Positions 50,458 to 63,780 of a stretch of 64,000 bases of DNA are shown here, piece after piece. Origin of the DNA: Amaranthus tricolor (taxonomy: Eukaryota; Streptophyta; Magnoliopsida; Caryophyllales; Amaranthaceae). The stretch spans positions 6,542,517 through 6,606,516 of the forward strand of contig NC_080056.1 of NCBI RefSeq assembly GCF_026212465.1, in the 5' to 3' direction. The notes beneath the pieces were generated by a model that was given only the letters and a program-made list of their open reading frames with translations, did no database searches and was not told where the DNA came from. A program made the position numbers and the translations under genes. Position 1 is the stretch's first letter; each line of letters starts with the position of its first letter.

Positions 50458-53400
50458 AACCATTTTTCCTCTTCGGAGGCTCAGCAATCGGTGCAAAATA
50501 GATTCAAGTATGATAAAGCTTTACTGATCTATTTGTGTAGAAACTTGTGTACAAGCTTGATACAATACTACTATTTACTGAGGTATACTCGAGGTATCCT
50601 TAAGAAAACCTCGCCCTCAAACTTAGTTAAGATATACTCGAACAACTTGAAGAATCAGATCAATTTTACCTTTACGACTCCAGCAATATCCCGAGAACTT
50701 GTATAACCAGTAACTTCAGACCTTTTTCTGCGTTGTCAACTGATAAAAACTCGAAGAAACTGAAGTAAATCAGAGTATCCATCTTGCTCCACCCTTCAAC
50801 CTTAGCACGCCATTATTAGAAATATAACCTACATGTGATCCCACATTGAAGAATTAGAGAGATGTCGACTAGCGTATACATCAACTTTGTATGCAGATGA
50901 CTCTTTTGTGGTGATTTTATCAGCCATAATCCTATATTTTCTAAGTCGAGTTTTCTACCGCTATGCGGTCACTACCAACACATGCACTTGCCCTGTTCTA
51001 GTGATAAAATAAAAAACCAACACAAAGAAACACTCTTTTCTTTCAGCCTCAAGTTTTAACCATATCTCAAATTTTAAACTAAATAATACCTCAAACAATT
51101 GATACCAATAATTTATCTTGGTGCACAAAATTTTTGGAAAACACGATCTACTTACCTTCGACAAAAACAGATGTTTATTGACAAAATCAACTTGCCTAGA
51201 CAATCCCCGACTCGGATGAGGTTCGCGTGTCTAGTCACTCACTACTGGCTAGACGTTAATTCCTCTGAAGGGAGGTGTAGAATTCTAGTAATGTTAACTT
51301 TTAATACGCAGAAAACTAAAACCTTCCCAAGACCCAATTATTGACATGAAATGAAACAAGTAAATATTGGGATGAGAAATTATACTTTTGTAGCGTGAAT
51401 CCACTAGCTAAATATAATCCCGAGACAAGAACCATAAATGAAGTTCCTCTAGTGTAGTCCACCCACAACGTCTCGTAAGACCCCGTATATTAGTACGTTG
51501 TTTAAGAACAATTCTTAAACTAATTTTGTGTGTATACAACTCTTGTATTCAACCCCACTTTCTTTTCAATATTGAGAAGTTAATCCCAATATAGTATAAG
51601 CCAACAATGGAAAACTAATTTTCTTTTCGACAAAATCAGCCGGAAAACAAAAGCCACAAGTATGCGGTTTTTCTTTTTTTTTTTCACACTTTTATGTACT
51701 ACTCAAAATTCTTCTTTATAGCACATGAAAATTGGATGTAAAAGCCTTTTCATTAACTTAGTAGACGTTTACATACACTTAATATTTAGTTCTAAAGAGA
51801 ATCAAAATATTCTCATAAAGTCCATCACTTAAATGAGAAGTAATGGTGGGAGTTACAAAACTTAATATAACCATTATATTAAATAATAAAATTATGACTA
51901 TTATCTAGTCCAACTAGATTAGTCACATGACCTAGACTACTATAGGTTCAAACACACAAAATGGTCTCACACATTGATATAGTGTGACCCAATAGAATTA
52001 GTAACATTAAGCTCGGACAACTATCAAATAGCTCTCTTATGACGTTTATTGGTCTCTAGTAAAACATAAATGTTACTCAATGTAGACTAAATAACGTCTT
52101 GTTATATACTGACGCAATTACGTTAAAAGACTTACAAAAATATTCACTTGATTATTGAACATTTCTAACAGGAAATTCACTTCTGGCTTGCGGATGCTGC
52201 CTTCTCAATCTTACGTTTTATCCCACCTTGCTGACCCATGCGTTACTCAAGGTTGACAGCCCTTGTGCAGACGCCACTAATGCCACTTGACCAAATATCT
52301 TTACACACAATATAAACCGAGCCCATCCTTTATATAGGCTCGGTAAATAATCTGTATAGAAACCCTTGCCATGCACAGATGCACGCATGCAAGTCGGTGT
52401 AGATTAGAGATAGGCAAGAGTCTTGGAACTTCTGAATTTCCCCACAAAGAAAATATTTTGAGCTACACAGGAAGTAAAGGTGATACGAGCTTCGCTAGAT
52501 GCATCCTTTGATTTGTTAGCTATTTGGGAAACATGGTTGACGAAGTGCCTAAAATAGATTAGATATTTGGTTAACATCCTTGACAAAGTAAATGGAAATG
52601 TAGTAATTCTTATGAGTTATATGAAACAAGATAAAGTTCATACTGCATGTACTTGTATTTGATGGGTGTGTCTTGTTTGTTATATGAGATCATAGTTTAA
52701 TATATCAGCTACGTTGTGAAAGATTTAACATAGTTCAACTAGGTCGCATCATAACCGCGAAATCACAAAAGCGGTTTCATGACCATTACATAGGGCAAGA
52801 ATGCGGTAACACTCACAAGTACAGTAACAATACGAGATGCAACAACATGAGTAATATGATTGTCATACCGTGAAATATTGTCTAAACTATGAGATATTCC
52901 TTGAATAAGCTTAAAATGCAGTTTTTTTCATCTTGACAACGCAGTAATATCGATTTGGTAAATTTGAAACCCTTTATGCCATTACAGTATTACTGATGCG
53001 TTGATATTTCCTTGTCAACAGAGAGATTATCCGTGAAGCAGTGATGATTGCTGAAAAGGGAAGGAAGTGTCCGAATAAGGTGGCTCAACAGTGTTGATGT
53101 TTATTGTTTATCCGGGCTTCAGTATTAATGTGGTTTATGTTTTTTGGTTTTTAGCTTTAAAAAAACTGAAACCTGAAAACAAAAAACGATAACAAACTGG
53201 CCCGAACTTTGTAAAATTGATTGTAAATAAAACAATTGTTTGAATGATATAAAAAGGGCACAGTTTTAAAAGATGTGAAATAAGTTTAGAAGGGATAAGT
53301 CTTGTTTCAAGTGTCCTAGGCTCCTAGCTTGTGATATGGGAGTAACAGAGATGGTTATTGTATGTACAGGGTCGGGTCTGGTTCAGATTCGGGCTCTAAT

Positions 53401-53486
53401 TTTAAGGATCTAGAAATCGATACATACTCTTAGGGTCTAGTTTGGGTCCACACCTGAACCATTCCCGTAAAAAAAACTTTTTTATG
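50458..53486. other. Intergenic, no supported gene
   Basis: No coding frame is convincing. A near-perfect palindrome GTTTAAGAAcaaTTCTTAAAC lies at 51500-51520. The segment at about 52150-52400 is GC-richer and retroelement-like (with GGATGCTGCCTTCTC) but cannot be assigned. Confidence 0.5.
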
Positions 53487-53489
53487 CTA

Positions 53490-53718
53490 TGTTTGGGAAT
53501 AATGATTTCATTTGAAAATTTGAAATTGGCCCAAATTTATTGTTTGGCAAATTAAAAATTTTCAAATTTGGATTTGAATCAAATTTTATCATTGCTTTCA
53601 AAGTAGTTAAAATTGAGGATTTGAAAATGACTATCCAAACCTTATCATTCTCAAATTCTTTATTTATGATTTTATAATTAAAATTCATAATTTGAAATGA
53701 AATACTTGTTCCCAAACA
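53490..53718. mobile_element. Harbinger/Tourist-like MITE
   Basis: The ends TGTTTGGGAATAATGATTTC and AAATACTTGTTCCCAAACA are inverted repeats with small gaps. Both sides are flanked by CTA (53487-53489, 53719-53721). It is nested in decayed DNA whose edges (CAGGGTCGGGTC at 53369; CGACCCTA at 53872) look like hAT tips. Confidence 0.7.
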
Positions 53719-55112
53719 CTACATTAGTGAATTTCAAGTGTAAAATCTAGACCATGAATTGGACACTTAAATTTTTATGGTTTGAATTTGAACCTTAAAA
53801 GTTCTATTGAACCGGATACGATAGGGTTTAATAGGGTCCAAATAGAGTCTAATAGGGTCCGAATAGGGTTTTCGACCCTAGTCTGTTCTTACCTATTTAC
53901 TTGCATACGCCAAGGAAGGCCTTCGATGTGAATTGTGATGAAGTTTTGTTTCGCAAATGGCTATTACTTCAAACTGTTGGTTGGAGTTTTTTTTTATTTG
54001 ATCAGCTAGTTGTCTAAGTCAGCTATTATTGAAATATTTGGTAAATTTCTTTTTCGTTATTGTTTGTTTATTAGAAAAAATGTGGGTAAACCAAAAAATC
54101 AATTAAAATATCTACTCGTAATAGTTTTTTGTATTGACTTAAAAGTTAGTTAGTTGGGTTAAAAAGACATTTATCATATTTTTGTTGATTTATCCAATTA
54201 AAAAATCAAAAGTAAAAGTCTATCAAAATAACAACATAAAAATCACTCAGAAAACACACTTATATACAAGGAGTCCTCAGTAATATGTAGGGCTGTAAAT
54301 GTGGTCAGAAACCTGTTTTACCGACTTGTTACCGACCGATACCGAACCCGTTTTTGACCGAATACAAGTGACCAGATACCGACCGCTACCGAACCCGAAT
54401 GGTGACCGAAACCGTTTCCGACCTGTTTTACACATACCGAAACCGACCGGTACCGAACCTGTTTAAAACCGAAAACCGTTTTCGACCTGTTTTTATCATA
54501 CCGTGACCGACCGATACCGAACCTGTTTTCAGACCGAAACCTGTTTTCGACCCGCTTAATACCCGTTTTTAACCGACCGTTTTTGACCGAATCTATATTG
54601 TACCGAACCTGTATTGTACCGAACCTGGAACCTGTTTTGTACCGAACCTGTTTTGGACCGAACTTATCTACATAATTCTTCTAAGTTGTCAAAATATAAT
54701 AAAATTTTATATAAAATAATTAAATTAAACTTAATTATATTATTTCTATATGATAAAAATTAAATTAAATATAAATTTTTATAAAATAAATATATAAATT
54801 ATAAGTTAATATATATTAACTCAGTAATTTAGTAAAGCCTTTTTCTTTTCTAAAAAATTAAGTATAAATTTTACAAAACTCAGAAATTGCAAAATTGCAT
54901 AAACATAGTTCATACTTTGCAACCAATATAATTACCAAGTTCAGGTTAATTTCCTGACTAATTAATACTGTATTAAAATCAACATATAACAATATAAACC
55001 AATACAAAATATTAACCTATGAAATTGATAAACCACTTTCATTTCATTTAATAGTTTAGACGAAATTTAAAATAGATCCATTACATTTTTTTCAGATACT
55101 AAACATCAATCA

Positions 55113-55439
55113 TCACTTAAACAAAATACAAAATAACTTTAGATCTCCTTCCTTCTCTTCTTCCTCCTCTTCCATCACCACCTTAGATCTCCTGCTCCTA
55201 GTCCTCAATGCGACACCGCCTTTCAATAATCTGTAAGGAACTGCTCCACCAGTATGACGTTTATAATTAGTTGTACCTGCACTACCTGGTGCTGCCGCCT
55301 CATAATCGCAGTATTTACACTTTACCGTCCGTACGTCATTGGGGTACGATACATGGTACTGATCCCAAACCGGTGACGTAATTTTTTTATGTTTAACAAC
55401 TCTTCTTTGTTCGGGGACAACCACAGCAGGGTCAGCCAT
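55113..55439 (-). CDS. BED-zinc-finger remnant of hAT transposase (108 aa)
   Basis: It encodes the N-terminal DNA-binding part of a hAT transposase. The finger runs from TSPVWDQYHV (aromatic Trp25) through CKYC (Cys41, Cys44) to GTTNYKRH (His62). The fourth zinc ligand, normally a His or Cys a few residues after His62, is missing (TGGAVPYR instead), so binding may be impaired. A basic patch RTRSRRSK and a Glu run follow, then a stop. The minus-strand acceptor TTTTTTAAG sits just before the ATG, matching a leader intron. No downstream transposase exons fit before the end of the element. Confidence 0.75.
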   Translation of the reverse strand: MADPAVVVPEQRRVVKHKKITSPVWDQYHVSYPNDVRTVKCKYCDYEAAAPGSAGTTNYKRHTGGAVPYRLLKGGVALRTRSRRSKVVMEEEEEEKEGDLKLFCILFK

Positions 55440-57109
55440 ACCTTAAAAAAAAAAAATAACACCATGGGTTATTTTCAAACAAAAATAAACCCTATATTCA
55501 AGCACAAATAGTCAAGGCAGCAAAGAACACAAAACTGTGCAAATTACAGCAAATTTTAACTCTTATCACCTGATTTCTACCAAAAAAATGAAACAAAGAT
55601 TTATAATATCTAAATCCTTCTGTTTTCCAAAAACACATATGACAACAGGTCTTCCAAGAACCCGATAAGAGTTATAATAACCATAAAATACAGAATGTCT
55701 TAACACCTTTTAAATTTGTTTCAAAATGAGTTTTTAAAGGTCTTTCGATTCCTTTTATAGTTAGATTTTTATATTAGAAAGACAAATTTAGGGATTTAGG
55801 TTGAAATCTAGATTACGGTTAATTTGATTTTAATTATATGTTGAGCAAATTCAATTTTAAAATATTAGGTATTCAACAAATATGATTGGGTATCCAACCG
55901 GAAAAGTGACATGACTGAAAAAACAATAATTTATTTTACTACAGCCTGATCCGTCCAATATAAATACTAGTAACAATTATATAACAAGTAACAACTGCAT
56001 TATAATCTTCATTTAATACTAGTAACATTTATTATGAAGTTCAGTGAAGCCATATTAGAAAAGAAATAAAAATAGGATTTCCTCTAAATTTTGTTAGTAT
56101 AATAGATATAAAAACCACTTGCTAATTTAATCCGATTATGAAATATTAGGTATTCAACAAATAAAATTTTATATCAAACCCAAAAGTAATATGACTCGAA
56201 AATCAACCAACTAAAAATTTATTTTAATACAACCTAGCTCACCAAATGACCAAATACAAATAATTATAGACAATATGCACAAGGTAGTAATTAAGTTATA
56301 ACAAAAATTATTAACACCAACAATAATAAAAATAAATAATTAAATTTAATTTGATCTAATCTGAATAAAAAAAATTATTAACACCAGAAATACCCAGATG
56401 CTGAGCTTCTTCTGACTTCTGAGCTTAGGTTAGGTAGTTTAGCTTAAACCAAATTAAGTTTGGGTATTTTTTCATTCTTCTGTAAATTACAGGTCAATTG
56501 CTCAATAGGTCTCCCATATTTTGGCCACGATCTTTCTTCCCGGCCAGAATCATCGAGATTTGCAGACCTCTACTGAATGCTTGGTTGAACAGCAACCTTG
56601 TTTGGAACTCAGAAACCAATACCGATATTGATATTAATAGCCTCTAATACCGATACCGAACAATAATCAAAACCAATACAGCAATACTCCAGTACCCACA
56701 AAGATATTGATATTTTCTTCAAGAATTGAAAACAGAAATTGATCATTCCTTCAAGATATTGATATTTTCTTCAACAATCAACACAATAAAACCACAAAAT
56801 ACATTGAAATCACTACCAAATTAAAGAAAAATTAAAGAAAACCAAAGAAATGGAGTACCTGGAGTCTCGACTGAATTAAATACAAAAAACCCTAAATCTA
56901 ACCCTAAACGAACACATTAAACCCAGAAAATTAAATACAAAATCAAATCGAACAAAAAAAAAATGGAAGAAGACTAAATCAAATCAAATCGAAAATGGAA
57001 GAACACAAAATCAAATCGAACAAAGATTTTAAACACAAAAAACAAAGATGAACAGATTTGATAGATATTAAACGAAAATCAATGAACTAAACTTGAGGAG
57101 TAGAAATAC

Positions 57110-57290
57110 CTAAAACTCTAGGGTGAAGATGAACAGATTTGAAGAAGAAAGCGCTAGGGAGAGAATGGAGGCGAGCCTGCGAGGAGCTGGAACAAGAAAA
57201 TGAAACGAAAGAGAAAGAAAGAACGGAAGATGAAAATGAAGTAATGAACGGCGCGTGGTACTGGGGTCTGGGTATGGGATTGAATTAGGG
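57110..57290 (-). promoter_or_regulatory. Leader exon of the hAT element's transcription unit
   Basis: On the minus strand, AACCCTAATTCAATCC starts a C/T-rich leader (CTTTCTTTCTCTTTCG) ending at the donor TTTTAG|GTATTT (57110/57109). It resembles a plant promoter-proximal 5' UTR and points toward the BED exon. A 67-codon frame here appears incidental. Confidence 0.5.
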
Positions 57291-59882
57291 TTAGCATGTT
57301 TTGGGCTTATCAACGGTTTAGATTAGATCCCTTGATCTAACGGTTCATATTAGTTTTTTTTTTTTTTTTTTTTTAAATATATTAGAGTATGTTTAATCAA
57401 TGGTTTAGATTAATTGATTTCAAAATGAAGGGTTATGATTTATCATGCCTTTTGCCAAGTTGACAATCCATGTATTGAGGTTGTGCACCAATGGGATAAT
57501 CTTATGTGTTTTTTTTTTTTTACAACTAAATTTTTTTTTAAAATATGAGTAATTCATTGATTTAATGGTTTCTAAATAAACTTCTTAATTTTAATAAATA
57601 AACCTCTTTCATTCTTATTTCTAAAATATATATATATATACTTCTAATTATGCAACTATTATTTTATTTGCCAAAAAAAAACAATGTTATAATGTTATTG
57701 GTATTTATATAATTCTATATTGAAATTGAAAAGTCTATAAATTACACCCAAAAAGATACTCGTTAGAATAATTCACGAGTTGATTTATCAAATAGAAATA
57801 ATTAACATGATATGATCAAATATATTAATTAATTATAATCGATTTATCAAGTTGAAAAATTAGACTTATGATCAAATAAATTTATTAACTTAAATCGAGT
57901 TGATTAGTTTTCGAAAACCTCATTTAAAATCAAACATATCAACGTAGATGGATTTACATGTTAACTTGTCATGATTGACTTAGATAGGACGAAATAGAAT
58001 GAAAAACCAATCAATTAACTTAGATCGCTGGCAGCTAGATTGATTAGATAGATTGATCACATTAGCTTAAAATAACACACCCATGGGCTAACAAGGGTCA
58101 AGTCGATCAATTAACATGTTATGATCTATTAATTAACTTAGACGGAGTTGATTAGTTGAATTTGATGTCATAAAACTCATAACCTAACGACATCTATAAA
58201 ACTTGATGTGAGGTTCCACCTTCTATATATCATTCCCATCATGGATAAACGCATGATCAATGACATTATGAGGCAACACGATGCGATTTTTTACCAAATT
58301 GGAACAGAATAATTGGAACATAATTGAACTGAATTAAATCATGGTTTTAATGAATTGAACTGAACCGATATCAACCAAATTAACCGGAATATCGGTTTAA
58401 CTGAATTGAACCGAACCGATACCAACCAAAACTGAACTGAACAGAACTGAATCCCGGTTCAACTAAATTGAACTGAACCGATACCGACCAAAACCGACCG
58501 ATTGTGACCGACCGATTCTGACCCGCATATCGATTGTGACCGACCGATTACCGATTTTGACCGCCCGGTTATGATCTGTATACCGATTACGACCTGCAAA
58601 AAACCGTTTTTGACCGACCGAATGTGACCTGTTTCCGGTAATGACCGGACCGATAAATACCGGACCCATACCGACCGACACCCGCCAAGGAAAAAAACCG
58701 GATTCGACCGGATACCGAATAAACCGACCGATACCGACCGGTACCGAAAGACTTATACGACCTGCTTTTGACCGACCGTTTTTTACCGAACCTGTTTTTG
58801 ACCGACCTGTTTCCGACCTTTTAACCCGTTTTTACAGCCCTAGTAATATGTTTGTCTAGGCCATTTTAAACGTTAAGATTTGTTATGTATTTATTTGGAA
58901 GGGACTTTGTCATCCTTATCCTTTATTCTATCATAGTATTATTGTGATATAGTTTAGATTGGACCGGATAGTTTAACTAAATTAACTAAAACATTTAATT
59001 TCGTACTTAAAATGCTAATTTTTAGTTGTACAATGTTTAGCATACTAATTTAAATATTAAAATTGACACTTTAGATATTTATTTTAGTTTAAACGGCTAG
59101 TTTAGACTCTTAGAGATCACCATCTCCTTTTTAGGTCCAAGACTGCTTGAGTTATTTCGCTTTGGTTACTTGTCTTACCATAAGAGGTTAGATTATTGAT
59201 AATACGCCAAACATTTAGCAGTTAATAAAATTCTATTAATCAAGAGCATTATTCTAGAAAATAAATTTAAAAAACCGATATATATTTCTCCGTCTTTTTG
59301 AATTTACTACTTTCTTAAAAATACTTATCGCTTTAATTTACCTAATGTTTCAAATTTAAAGACGTTTCACAATAATTTAGTAGTTACTAGTAAAAGAAAA
59401 GGCTTGCATTATTATTATTATTATTTCATTATCTATGTATTCCCTTTGATCATGTATGTATGGTGTTGAGAGTGTCAAAGTGACCCGTGAACCCTAACAT
59501 TATTTTAAAGATGAACCACAAGATGATGATCATCAAGAATTGGTATACAACAAAAAAGAGTCACGAGAAGGCATTTTTTCATAATTTAATTAGCCTAATA
59601 AATTAAATTTAATTAATTTTTATTTGAACACCACCTCATATTCATTTCTATCTATGTCCTCTTTTTATTTTATATTCCCTCTGTCCCGCTTGATTTCTAT
59701 CAATTTTTATTTCGTTATTTTGCATTATTTCGTTATTTGAAAATGAACTCCAGTATCTTCTTTTATTCTCAACAATATATTTAACTCTCTTTTAATATTA
59801 TTTACACAGTTATTTAATATTATATTTTCGATTATTTAATATTATACTTTTAAAAAAACTTATATTTTTTTTAAAATTACTA

Positions 59883-60141
59883 CTCCCTCCAATTCAGCAT
59901 TAACGTCTCATTTACTTTATGTTCTCTATCCAATGCACTTATTCAATCCTTAATATCTCTAATCGTGCATTATGAAAAATTATGGAAAATTGATATGAAT
60001 AATCCCTGCATTGAGACGAATCAAACAAGATCCCACATGACTATGTTTTAACTTGTAGATTAATATTAAAATACAAATTAAGAATAAGAGATGAATACTA
60101 TTCAAAAAGCAAATAAAACGTTAGTGCTGAATTGAAAGGAG
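59883..60141. mobile_element. Stowaway-type MITE
   Basis: TA-flanked (59881-59882, 60142-60143). The ends CTCCCTCCAATTCAGCA and TGCTGAATTGAAAGGAG are inverted repeats. The interior (GAGACGAATCAAACAAGATC) matches a fragment at about 33855. Confidence 0.85.
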
Positions 60142-60646
60142 TACGTTTTTTCTTTGATTCACTATCAAACTCACCAAACTATGCTTTCCTCTTTATATTT
60201 CTTTTTTCACACTAAAGAACAAACCACAATTAAAATCACATGAAATTTTTTTAACAGGATCTTAGACTGATGTATGTCAAATCCAATTGAATACAACAAT
60301 AATCACTTTCTATGTGCGAAACTGATTGCAACAGCATGATATTATACGCATATTAAAAAATTATAGAAATAATTAAATTGTGTGAATACAGAGGCAAAAA
60401 AAGAGTATGATAAAAAGTGGGTCGTAGTGCTTCTAAAATTTTTTTATAAAATTTATTTGGGAGTATTTAATTTCTAAGCAAATATATATTGGAACATGCT
60501 TTATTCATATTCTCCTTTGGAAAGTCATAGTTAGTTTAGTTGTATATATGTATTAATTTATAATTTTCTTATTATAATTAGTATGAGCATTATTATAATT
60601 TACTCATTATATTTTTTATTTATCCTCAATATATTCCTATTACCTA

Positions 60647-61014
60647 CTCCCTCCGTTCTTTTTTGATCTTCCACATTACTATAAAGGGTAGTTTCAAAAG
60701 TTCTTCCACTTTAGAATACTTTTTATTTTTAGAAAGTTTTTATCCCACTTTTACCCCTTAAAACCCCCCTTTTCTTTTAATGTACCCATTTTCTTTTATT
60801 TATAATTATTTTGCTCTCTCATACTTTCAATACAATCATTACTTCACACTACTATTTAATTAAAATAATACCCACTACAACCTTATACTTTCAATACAAT
60901 CATTACTTCACACTACTATTTAATTAAAATAATACCCACTACAACCCAAAGATTCTATCTTCCTTAATATGTGTGAAAAACCCAAAGTGGAAGATCAAAA
61001 AAGAACGGAGGGAG
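60647..61014. mobile_element. Intact Stowaway MITE with internal 64-bp duplication
   Basis: TA-flanked (60645-60646, 61015-61016). The ends CTCCCTCCGTTCTTTTTTGA and TCAAAAAAGAACGGAGGGAG are perfect inverted repeats, continuing through CTTCCAC/GTGGAAG. A 64-bp unit beginning ATACTTTCAATACAATCATT is tandemly duplicated (60821-60884, 60885-60948) without visible change. Both features imply a young element. Confidence 0.92.
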
Positions 61015-62260
61015 TACAATATATTCCTATTACATACCAAACAAAAAATATAACTAAAAATTTATCAAATTGTAATGAACAATTATCAGTATGTTTTCAT
61101 CCTTTAAGTCTTCTCTCTTTTTCTGTCAAATTTTAACACATTCTTACAATTTAACTGAACTTGTTCCAAATCAGACTCAACCCAACTCATTTTCCAAAAT
61201 TTTGGTTAATTTATGAGTTTTACGTCCATAATTTTGAGTTGTAATCTATTATTATTTTTGAACTTTAATATTGCACTATTACAACTTGAAAAGTTGTTTT
61301 GTCCAGTATAATGAGAAAAACTATAATTTTTAATTTTTAACAAAATAAAAAAATATATTTTTTTAACGTTTTTATAGCATTTTGAATAAAATGATATTCA
61401 CTTTTTTCTTTTTTATTTTTCTCATCTTCTTTTTATACAGTTGTTAAAGCAAATTTTAAACTTCAATATCTCTAAATATACATAATAAAAATTATAAAAA
61501 ATACATAATAAAAAAAGTATACATTAAGAAGAATCTAACGAGATCTCATATGGTCATAGTTTATCTTCTAAATATGTGTCAAAAACATCAATTAAATTTC
61601 TCTCTTCTTAAAATAGAATATTTCAAATGAAAAGAACATTAAAAAACATAATAAATAGTAATTTATATATGACCCATTAAGTTTTCGAATACAAAATCAA
61701 CCCGATCAACCAATCTGGCAGGTCTACATCTACAAATAACAGATGAAAAAGTAGGGGTATTGTAAGCATTATAATGGAGAGTTGTGAGCCACAAATTATG
61801 GAACAAAGACTATATACTCTTACTACTCACCTTAAACCGAAGAAAGAGAAGAAGTTTGGTAGGAGATTCAGTTAATAACAACAAATAACATCCAGCCAAA
61901 TTCATGATCATCACCACACTGAAAGTAGAGCCTACGTTATCACACCATATTCTCCTATTTACATTTCTTTACCAATTCAGAGCAACTCATGTAAAATATG
62001 TATTGTAATCTTCGGTCCCACTTATTTTACATTATTTATATAAAAATTTCTTAATCAACTACAGTGATTTATAAATAAATATAAAAAGACAAAATAAATA
62101 TCAATAAAATAAACAAAATAGAAAAGATAAATTAAAATCTTAAAGCCTCACCCTATCAAATTATTTCACATAAGAGTGATTTGCTAATATTACAAATCAC
62201 AGTTATTTACTTAGACTATTTCTCATTTAGGTGAAAAAAAAGCTCTTTATTATATTTTAA

Positions 62261-62770
62261 TTCAAAATGCCAAATGAGTAGGAGAGAAAAATATAAATTA
62301 TGTACATTGCCCTTCAATCAATGTGCTCATATTCATTGAGATTTTACACTTTTTTCATCCGATTAGGAGTTAATAGCGAGAGTTGACGAGTTATATAGAT
62401 TTAGTGTCATGTGATTTGCAAGTTTTTTCGTGAATTGTGAATTGAATAAACGAATTATGGTCGAATTTAAACTATTTTTGAATCATTTTGAGTGAATTGC
62501 AAATTTAAAATAATGCAAAAACTCTCACATTATAATTCAAAATGATGCAAAATAAGAGGGAGAGAGAGAAATATAAATTATGTACATTGCTCTTCAATCA
62601 ATGTGTTCATATTCATTGGGATTTTAAACTTTCTCCATTAAATTCGAAGATAATAGTCAGATTCACTATTATATGATTTGCAAGTCCCCTCGTGAATCAC
62701 AAATTTAGTGTTAAGGTCGATTTTGAGTCATTCTAAGCGAATTACAAGTTCAAAAGACGAATTAATTAAC
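62261..62770. repeat. ~275-bp tandem duplication
   Basis: Copy 1 (about 62261-62525) and copy 2 (about 62537-62770) share AAATATAAATTATGTACATT, TTCAATCAATGTG and ATGTGATTTGCAAGT-like segments in the same order. Divergence is moderate. Confidence 0.75.
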
Positions 62771-63317
62771 TAAATAAGCTGATTATGCAATATAGATGAA
62801 TATCACACAATTTTTTTTATAACCTCTCAATTTAACACATATAATTACACACTTTGTGTTATGATAAGAAAATGATGTGATCATAACAAGAAGTGTGTAG
62901 TGGTATTATTAGTTAGTATTAATGATGGAAGTATATATAAAGTGTCAATCATACTTTGTGACACAATATATTCTTGTGAAACTTATAATTATATTCTTTA
63001 TTGAGAGTTGAGAAGAATTAGTTTTAAACACTAAATATTTGGTACAACCACAACTCTACTAGGCTAAAAAAAAGTAGCTACAAACTAAATTCTTGTTGAA
63101 ATTGGACTAAATTAGTATTTATTGACCACAACTTGAAGCCAAGAGTAGTATAAATAATACAAACTAATTGTAATTTTTAAATAAAGTTACATATTATGAA
63201 TCATATATATATTTTTGGAGATTAATGTTGGAGTTTAGTCATTAACTTTGAAGATTAAAATTAATTTTTAATGATTATTTATTTTTGTAAGGTGAACTAA
63301 GCAAGGTCTCAGTGATT

Positions 63318-63442
63318 ACTTTAAAATTATAAGCGATTACTTTAAGATTAAAAAAATGATCGCTTTAATATTATAAATATTCACTTTAAGATTATAATTA
63401 GTTACTTTAAGATCGTAAGTGATCGTTTTAACGTTATAAGTA
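63318..63442. repeat. Degenerate ~22-bp minisatellite
   Basis: About five or six units of the type GATTACTTTAAGATTATAAG, with internal substitutions. Confidence 0.7.
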
Positions 63443-63692
63443 GATTTGTCAAAATTTAATTTGAATCGACATTAACTCGAAATCTGACCGGAGATTAGTG
63501 GATCATAACCCGAAAATTATAACTTGTAATACGAAGATGTAACAACTCAATTTTACCGGAAAAAATTGGGTCAAATCCAAACTTGTTTCCAATTTTACGT
63601 CATCACTTTCGGTTACACGTCATCATTTTTAGTCGAACCTACTATGTTTATGTTCAACTTTTATTATATGTATATTTTGAAAAAAATTAATG

Positions 63693-63695
<3 letters not shown>

Positions 63696-63773
<78 letters not shown>
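63696..63773. repeat. (AT)n microsatellite
   Basis: About 78 bases of uninterrupted AT alternation. It gives a spurious Tyr-Ile reading frame on the plus strand. Length may be affected by sequencing. Confidence 0.95.

Positions 63774-63780
<7 letters not shown>

Larger units (their letters stand above)
54288..58842. mobile_element. 4555-bp hAT transposon, catalytic region deleted
   Basis: The tips TAGGGCTGTAAA are perfect 12-bp inverted repeats, and the element sits between perfect 8-bp duplications GTAATATG (54280-54287, 58843-58850). Dense subterminal repeats built from ACCGA, such as ACCGACCGATACCGAACC and GACCTGTTTT, fill about 54310-54665 and 58370-58830. On the minus strand a pyrimidine-rich leader exon (about 57290-57110, donor TTTTAG|GTATTT), a long intron and a BED-finger exon (55439-55113) are preserved. 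No DUF659 or dimerisation region is present, so it is non-autonomous. Preserved duplications show an insertion not yet blurred. Confidence 0.92.
58851..63695. other. Intergenic, repeats only
   Basis: No gene is supported. It holds two well-formed Stowaway elements (listed), a decayed one starting at about 59667 (CCCTCTGTCCC), another related fragment near 61430-61640, a ~275-bp duplication at 62261-62770, a dyad at about 62850-62901 and a minisatellite at 63318-63442. Confidence 0.55.

Noticed and set aside
53369..53880. hAT element around the Harbinger-like MITE
   Set aside because: CAGGGTCG and CGACCCTA could be tips, but the 8-bp flanks do not match.
58463..58859. Overlapping frames on both strands rich in Gly/Arg/Pro/Thr
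   Set aside because: They are translations of the hAT subterminal ACCGA repeats.
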